Shown in pieces: positions 57,241 through 64,000 of a DNA stretch of 64,000 nucleotides. A program made the translations under genes and the position numbers. The number at the start of each line of letters is the position of its first letter. Within the stretch, counting starts at the first letter, position 1. The stretch comes from Lunularia cruciata. Lineage: Eukaryota > Streptophyta > Marchantiopsida > Lunulariales > Lunulariaceae. Under the pieces are notes generated by a model. That model searched no databases and had not been told where the DNA came from. It was given only the letters and a program-made list of their open reading frames with translations. The stretch is taken from contig OX419757.1 in NCBI GenBank assembly GCA_948567375.1, positions 24,360,732 to 24,424,731 of the forward strand. Direction: 5' to 3'.

Positions 57241-57346
57241 ACATTTTATAGATAGATTATGAACAATGAACAATGAAATATAAAGCCTAAAAGAGCCAAA
57301 GAGTCAAAAGGCTGGAAACACAATACAAAACACATGAAATGTGAGC

Positions 57347-60300
57347 CTAGGCAAGAGCGTAGGTCTTCTGACCAATCTGTAACAAATTGGTCCAATGTAA
57401 ACTAATCTCCGCTATATACTTCCCTAACGCTAAAGCTTCAACCTGTAAAAGAGTTGAGAAATCACTAGAAGTAATTTGATGTCTAAATCTGATCGGCATG
57501 TAACAAGGGCAATCAACAAACACATGGTGCTCATCCTCAACTTTGCTCATAGTACACAATTTGCAAAGTCGCATGGAGTGCTCTATTTGCTGCCAAAGTC
57601 TTTGTTCTACTTTTAGTCTATGAGAACTAATTCTATACCAAGAAATAATATGTCTAAGTGAAGTAGAAATCCTAGCCAAGAGATAATATTGCTCACAATA
57701 CACCAACATAGGATTTATAAACTGCTGGTAGAACACCATCTTGGTACTGGGTTGCTGCCATAAGCAAAGTAAAAACTGCTCCTTGATCACTTCTTGTAGT
57801 GCAATAGGCTCCAATCTCCAACGTCGCTCAAAAACATTCCACCTTGTGGCCTATGCAATCAGATCTGTATACCAACCAATAGATAGAGTGGCACAAAAAG
57901 CTTGGTAAGGAAGTCTCTCATGCTCCACGGACCTCACCTTAGTGGCACATGTGAGAGCTAAAAACAAAGCTTCAGCCTCAAGAGGCAAAAACTCTATTTC
58001 AGCAAGCAGCAATACATAAGGAGTTTGAGTCCTCACCCCAAGTTCATCATACAAAAACACTTTCTGAACTTTCTCCACCTTTTGCCACCATGTCTTCTTA
58101 GTACCTGGACCCCAAATTTGAAGGCCATAGAGAATCTGAAGTCCATAGAGAACCACCGGCTGCACAAGAGATCTGAATAACACCTTCTTTAACTCCCATG
58201 TGGTAAGATGAGCAAGTCTAAAGCAATTCATGAGTGAATACAAAGCTCTAAACCCTACATTGATTCTCATCTTCACAACATGTAGACCAACTATAGTCAT
58301 GAGAAAACTCAAGGCCCAAGTACTTATAAGAAGAAACTTGCTCCAACTACTGTCCATCAAAATAGAAAGGTGTGACACCTTTAGAGCCCACCACAATCAC
58401 CTTGGACTTGTCAAGGTTCACCTCCAATTTTTTTTCAAAAGCAAAGAAGAGAATCCAATAGCTTCTGTAAACTCTTTGGATTGGTGGAGAGGAGCACTAC
58501 ATCATCTGCATAAAGGAGTGCATTTATCATCAAAGAGCTAACTTGTACACCAATAGCTCCAACTTCCATGAGTAGTCTCTCTAAATCATCAATAAAGATT
58601 CCAAAGAGAGTTGGAGATAGAGAGTAGCCTTGAATCACACCCATTGTGCTAAGGACATCTTGAGAGCTCAAAGATGAAAGTCTCACAACCACTTTCTCAT
58701 AGAGTCTGGAGATAGCACCAATCAAATTAGCTAAAACACCAACTTAAGTGAGTCTCTCACTTAAAGATTTCCTAAGCACCTTATCAAAGGCCTTCTTGAA
58801 ATCAATAAATGCAACATAGAGCTCTCCCAACACCCTTAGATTTCCACCAAAAAATATGGAGTGCCAATAGGTGGTCCAAAGTACTGAAGCCTGATCTGAA
58901 ACCAGCTTGGCACTTAGCTCAAATTTTGTAGTTTTCAGCCCAAGTACTCAACCTAGACTCCAAAATTCAACTTGGCAAAGATACTACCAACTAGTATGGT
59001 ACAATAATTGGTGACAACATCTCTCAAGCCAGACTTGTGAATAGGAACTACCTTCTTTAAGCACCATCTATCAAGAAACCCACACTTGATTGCCTCATTC
59101 AAATAAGAAGTGAGTACTAGAATCAGATGGCTACCGCCCGACTTCAGAAGTTCAACACACAGTCCATCAAGGTCTTCAACCTTACCATTGGCCAACTTCT
59201 TCAATTGGTACTTGATATCAGCTTTAGAGATGGCGAGAGCAGATCCAAGGCAAGGTGCCATGCTTGGAGCATCAGGGAAAAAGTACAGATCCTTCACATA
59301 ATCACAAAGTTTGTTCAGGTCCAGTGATGGAGATGGGGATCTGATGGTTACCTTCTTCCAAAAAGCCTTCGGATTGCTCCTCAATTCAATGCTCAACTCA
59401 ACCCCCTTGAATCTTAGAAATGATTGCTTCTTGCACTTCATGAATTTTCTATAAGAGACAAAAGCCTGATTTTGTGCAATCTGATCAAGAGACCTATCCA
59501 TAGCTTTGATCCTTGCCATTTTACAATTAGTATCATACCACCTATTGCAAGGAAGACCAAGTCTCTTCCTGTGAGAACCTCTTGGAAACAAAGTAGTTGA
59601 TGTAGATTGAAGAAGTTCAACCAACCGATCACTACGTTGTTGAAAATCAGAACTCCACTCCATGGAGCTCAATTTCTCATGGATAGCTTGTTGGTACAGA
59701 TCTTGCTTGTGAAAATCTAGACGGAGTTTCCCTCTAAAGGCATGGTCAATAAGTAATGTGGTTCTATTGAGGCAAGAAAAAAAGGATGGCACAAGATAGA
59801 GGTGCATGGTCAGATTCAGGTTGAGGATCAAAAACAACAAAATTTGAGACAAGGTGTATATCATTGGGTGAGGTGAGCATATCGTCTATGGTGCTTGATC
59901 CACCAAAAGCAAAACATGTGCTCTTGCAAGTTTTAGGAAATTGAGAAATGCCATTTAAGATTTTTAGGTTACAACTAGTACCAAAGGTCAAAAAGTACTC
60001 ACTCATGGAGTTGCTAATGGAGGTAGGGAAGAGCGGGATCAGGTACTAGAATCATCTATCAAGGTGTAAATAGGGTCATTCTCAAGGTCACTCAACTCAA
60101 GGATCTGAGAGGCTTGGATCCTAGCATTGAAATCACCAAGAATGAGTATTGCACCTTTACTTTGAAACTTCAACACATCCTTTGTCAAGGAGTGGAAAGG
60201 CTGCATGGTCTTGGGAGCTCCACTTGAATAGATTGATGATGTCAATGGAGCAAAGTAACAAACAGCAAGGAAGCAAGGTGTAGCAACTCCTCCAATCTTC

Positions 60301-60605
60301 AACCATTGGTATTGTCTACTTGAGCCTTGGCCTATCAAAGAGACTGATTTCTCAAAGCCAAATCTGACATAAGTAGCAATACCTCCAAAGCTCCTTCCTC
60401 TGTGTTGCCTCCGCTTGTTCTAGGTTGAACCAATGAGAATGAAACCTTCAATGTCTTGAATGGTATTTCCTTCATGTTCCCATGTCTCCACAAGATTGAT
60501 CAAATCAACATCATCCAACGTACATGTTCCCATGTACGTTGGAGTACTTGGTATGTGTGAGGCCATGAACATTCCAAAACAACACTCTAAGGGAATGGAA
60601 TTGCT
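57347..60605 (-). pseudogene. LINE ORF2: APE endonuclease, reverse transcriptase, Cys/His tail
   Basis: Endonuclease: NLVETWEHEGN (the ETW block), GGIATYVRFGF, ILILGDFNARIQ (GDFNA, catalytic) and PESDHAPLS (SDHAPL, catalytic). Next come a linker and pre-palm region in a 303-codon open piece (59864-58953), with KYQLKKLANGKVEDLDGLC and VVPIHKSGLRDVV. RT palm: GVIQGYSLSPTLFGIFIDDL and ALLYADDVVLLST. C-terminus: YGLQIWGPGTKKTWW and CKLCTMSKVEDEHHVFVDCP, a probable zinc-binding motif. At least four frame breaks (near 60420, 60040, 58950 and 58430) separate the pieces. ORF2 proteins nick the target DNA and prime cDNA synthesis there. Confidence 0.88.
60515..60542. repeat. Perfect 12-bp inverted repeat with 4-nt loop in LINE ORF2
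   Basis: CCAACGTACATG, loop TTCC, CATGTACGTTGG. The corresponding place in the LINE fragment at about 2590-2640 has no such palindrome, so it arose in this copy. Confidence 0.9.
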
Positions 60606-60610
60606 ATGCA

Positions 60611-61460
60611 TTAGCTGACAATTTTATTTTGAGTAATCACAACTCTATTATCTCTCAAGAATGCAACAAAACTTGCTTCTTGAGCATCCTTCACTTTTGC
60701 TAATTCAACCTTCTTTGCTTGCCATTTGAGAGATGTGAGATCTAGGTCCAACCAGATGCGCCACCCCTTGAGTATAGCCTTGTTTTCCATCACTGAATTC
60801 CTCTAAGTTTATGAGCTAAACCTCACCAAAATGCTTCTTGGTTGTGCACCTTTCTGTCCCAATCTATATGCTTGCACAATTTGAGGATCATAGAATCTCA
60901 AAGAATCAGCAATAAACTCATACACTATGGCCTTGGTGTCTTCTTTCTCACTCTCCAGCAAACCTGAAATCCTCAAGTTCTTCATTCAGACCAATTGGTT
61001 CTCCTTCTCAACCTCATGCTCTTGCAAGTAAGAGATTTGAGCCACCTTAGTAGCTTCAGCATAAGACCTCATCTTCACTTCTAATGTGTCCACAAGCTGT
61101 TGAAGCCCTCCACTTTGTGTAGCTATGTTGCTGGCTTGTGCTCCCAAAGATACAACTTTCTTGGTAGCATCAACCATCCCCTTTGTTGATGTTAACAGTG
61201 AGATAGTACTCTTCTTCAAGTCTTGAATCTCTTGGTTGACCAAATTCAATGACTCTTGTATAGTGCTGATCTCAACCCTTACAACTTCCATATCAGTCAT
61301 GAGAGTACTCATGCACTAGGACATAGGTGCAAAAAATCTTCTAAGCTCTTTGTGGAAGTCACTAGATTTCCAATACATTTCAGCTATTTGTTGTTGCTTC
61401 AAAGCTATATCAGCAATGTCTTTCACCATCTTGGACTCCTCTATTATGCCAATCACTAAA
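60611..61460 (-). pseudogene. LINE ORF1 protein, L1-like, disabled
   Basis: About 280 codons. The N-terminus has MVKDIADIALKQQQIAEMYW, then a coiled coil (MSTLMTDMEVVRVEIS and following heptads, 61312-61000), an RNA-binding-like middle (NLRISGL, YRLGQKGAQPRSILVRF) and a basic C-terminus (GWRIWLDLDLTSLKWQAKK) ending QNKIVS with a TGA that overlaps the next frame. Breaks: TAG just upstream of 61312, TGA at about 60987 where copy A has an Arg codon, and a frameshift near 60810. ORF1 proteins coat LINE RNA. Confidence 0.82.
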
Positions 61461-62850
61461 AACTTGGAGAATTTGGTTCTAATGAGATAAGAATCACCTC
61501 ATTTGGACATGTGAGTGTAAAGATACTATATTCCAAATCTGTAGTGCACAAAGCTACCAAAGGCTATGAAAATTGAGGTACCTAGAGCTCTAAATCTGTT
61601 CTCTCAACTCTGTCTAGAAGTTTTCAATATAAAGGTGAGCTGATTCTAATGACAAAGATCACATCATTTGGATCATTGAGTACAAAGATACAATAGTTTG
61701 AGTTTACAATGAAGGAATCAGGGATTTACAACTATCACAACTTCCTTGTCTGACCTTCAATTGCAACATATCAGACATCAATAGAAGCCTTGCACAATAA
61801 TCATTCTATTGCCATAAAAACCACTTGAATTGGACCTAAAGGCACAAAGAAATCCTACTTCATATGTATAGATTTTAACAACAAGTACTTGGAGTTGTTA
61901 GAGTGAAAAAAATGGTCATATCGTCTGACTTGGATATTAAAATTTTGGAAATATAGATTAAATAGGAAGCTAAAGACTATGTTATTATGTGACTATGTGA
62001 CTAAATATTGTTAAATAGGAATCTAAAGACTATGTGATTTTTATAACACAAGAATCACATGGATTGGATCTGTGAGTGAAGAGAAATGGCCCTGCAAAGT
62101 TGGTACTCCAAACACCAAGATGCAGAAGATATGATAGAATAAGAATTGTCACCAATGCTTGCTCAGACCTCCATATGCTGCGAGCTTAGTCTTGATAGAG
62201 AGCTTGCAAGTCACAAATTCTATCAGCAAGTTTTATTGGATTTGCAATTGTAACTAGAGAGCAATACCCCTCCAAATTCTCACACAATCACATAGATTGC
62301 TCAAAGCTTCCTCAAAATGCAAAAATTCAAAACTCTCTGTGTACTACTCAAAACTCCACAAGCTTTACCTTGACAAAAAGCTCTCAGCATAGGGCTTCTA
62401 ATAAGAACTGAATCACTCCATTTTCTAAAGTATTGGCAGAGATACATTCATTCAAAATTGCAATTCAAACCCCAAAATCTGCCAAAGATGACAGAATTTG
62501 AGTCCTTGTAACTTTCTGCACAAATTTGGTTTTCAAGCGTGATTGCTATCAATCAAAAAATCTGTTTAAGGTGCATCCAATGCCACAAAAATCAATCAAT
62601 TTGGATTCCAAATGATGAAGAAAATAGCTCTCAAATATAGATCCTTTGTCAGAAAATTCAATCACTCATAACTCTCTGCTCAAAGCTTAGAATGGTTTAA
62701 TCTTGGTGGTCATGGAAAGCTCTTGTCAAGGCACTTATAACAAGATCAAAATTGCAGGGTTTGGAAAGTAGGTACTAAGAAATAACATGCCAAATTTTCA
62801 GGAAATCTGTCCTCCAAAATTTTCAAATCTCTCCAAGTCTCATGTGAAGG

Positions 62851-64000
62851 GCTTGAGAGAGGAAAGACATACATTTGAGTTTGCTTGACACCTTGAAAGA
62901 CACATTTCTTGATAGATTTTCATTTTGAGATTTCAATTGTAGAGATGGTAGATATTCTTGGATATGAAAAGTTCTAGAATATGCTAAATGTGGAAGATTT
63001 CCAAGAAGGTGGATAGTTTATAGGAAATCAATGATTGATGGTAGACAATATGACATTTACCAAGTTGGTGTGGTTGGATCAAAATAAAATAAGACAATTT
63101 AATGAATAAATTCCAAAAGTGGACTTGGAATCCTTGAGATTAATTTTTTTGGACTCCATTAACCCTACTTGCATGTAAGTTACCCTCTACTTTTTGTCCC
63201 AATTTCTATCTTAGTTCAATTTCTATCTTGATTTTGTTTCTAGTCTCCTTGTCCTCTATTTTTCTCACCTTTATTTCTCTTGAAACCCACAAAGATAACT
63301 CAATTTCAGATGAAACCTAAATGACCTTTCACAAATACTTTACAAAGTGCAACCCTAAACCTTACATTCATAGAAGAGAATTTGACAAAAACCTAGAAAA
63401 ACACCAATGATAATTTTTGGTTTAGGCAAAACTCTAGCTAAACCCCATCATAACCCAACATGGAATAGGAAAGTAGTCAAAAAACCCTTGTGAAATCCTA
63501 GCAAAGCCCTTTCTAAATGCAAAACCCTAGCAAAACCAATGGCATCTTGTGGTGTAGGCAAGAAGAACTAATAATCTAATAGAACCTTAGTGATACCCCA
63601 AGTGTCTTATTGGAACCCAAGAAAAACACAATTTGAAGTAGGAAAGACAATGAGCAGAAAATAACAAAACCTCAATGATACCTTAGCAAAACCCAAAAAT
63701 AGAAGTGAGCCTCTAGCAAAGCTCATTTTGACTAGTAGACATATAATTATTATATTTTTCTTTGCATTTAGCTTCCTTGTGATGGCTTTGGTTCAACTCA
63801 TATCTCCTATATGATGCCTTTTGATAAACTCATGTCTCCTATATGATGCCTTTTGATAAACTCATGACTCCCATGTGATGTCTTTTGATTTCCTTGCAAT
63901 GTCTTTTAGCTTTATCTTGTGTGTATTGGCTTGTATTCATTATGCATCATTCTAATTTCATTTTAATCAATGTAATAAATGCCTTTAAAATGCTTTAATG
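62851..64000. other. AT-rich DNA flanking LINE copy G, no gene seen
   Basis: No domain-bearing frame. From 63290 to 63720 the text is full of AAACCCTA- and AAAACC-like phrases with irregular spacing, which may be degenerate tandem DNA. Confidence 0.4.
63803..63898 (+). repeat. 32-bp tandem repeat, about three units
   Basis: Units 63803-63834 and 63835-63866 are identical (TCTCCTATATGATGCC through AACTCATG). A third unit, 63867-63898, is degenerate. Confidence 0.9.

Larger units (their letters stand above)
57243..62850 (-). mobile_element. Nearly full-length L1-type LINE (LINE copy G)
   Basis: The whole element can be read from high to low coordinates: 5' untranslated region (about 62850-61460), ORF1 (61460-60611), ORF2 (about 60605-57347) and 3' end with a short tandem tail. 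The minus-strand end reads GGCTTTATATTTCATTGTTC followed by another ATTGTTCAT. It is the best-preserved member of the family in the window and the reference for the other fragments. Stops and frameshifts in both ORFs mean it is not autonomous now. The exact 5' border is not visible. Confidence 0.85.

Noticed and set aside
63290..63720. Telobox-like AAACCCTA phrases
   Set aside because: Irregular spacing, and they occur in low-complexity A/C-rich DNA without a downstream gene. Not enough to call a promoter.

Overview
The window looks like nuclear DNA of a non-seed land plant, most likely a bryophyte (possibly another seedless plant or streptophyte relative). One intron-rich gene sits in a CpG-containing island, surrounded by decayed, AT-rich, CpG-poor transposon sequence. 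The gene encodes a PAS-PAS-PAS hybrid histidine kinase. I associate this class with mosses and other seedless plants rather than seed plants, so the lineage call is an inference.

Layout. 1-6.0 kb: nested LINE fragments on both strands and two LTRs, one an intact solo LTR with a 5-bp target duplication inside a LINE. 6.0-21.5 kb: a low-copy island with the kinase gene (7595-17979, + strand, about 22 exons). Its splice phases agree at every junction from exon 2 to the stop, including a 20-nt microexon. The island also holds a C/T-rich segment (18.7-20.1 kb) that starts at a G-box/GGGCCC promoter-like cluster and is bounded by a 14-bp direct repeat. 21.5-46.6 kb: decayed transposons. These are an unidentified acidic ORF, a third solo LTR, a coiled-coil ORF remnant, a PIF/Harbinger transposase 3' piece, several LINE fragments, a minus-strand Ty3/Gypsy pol and gag relic, and a plus-strand Ty3/Gypsy gag-RT relic with an LTR-like leader rich in heat-shock-element-like motifs. 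46.7-48.2 kb: a second small CpG-containing island with a (TA)35 tract. 48.2-57.2 kb: a second copy of an unidentified ~2.2 kb dispersed repeat, a MITE-like hairpin, a PIF/Harbinger transposase 5' piece and unassigned AT-rich DNA. 57.2-62.9 kb: a nearly full-length minus-strand LINE with ORF1 (coiled coil plus RNA-binding region) and ORF2 (APE-type endonuclease, reverse transcriptase, C-terminal Cys/His motif), both broken by stops and frameshifts.

How the parts relate. The kinase gene is the only convincing intact protein gene. Its product has an N-terminal membrane segment, a long Ser-rich linker, three PAS domains, HisKA, HATPase, a receiver-like domain that has lost its acidic pair, and a complete receiver. 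The kinase-receiver-like-receiver order is the one found in cytokinin receptors, but with PAS sensors in place of CHASE. The LINE copies belong to one family (shared ORF text, shared 3' end with a TTCATTG-type tail). Their nesting gives a relative history: LINE insertion first, LTR insertion and loss to a solo LTR later.
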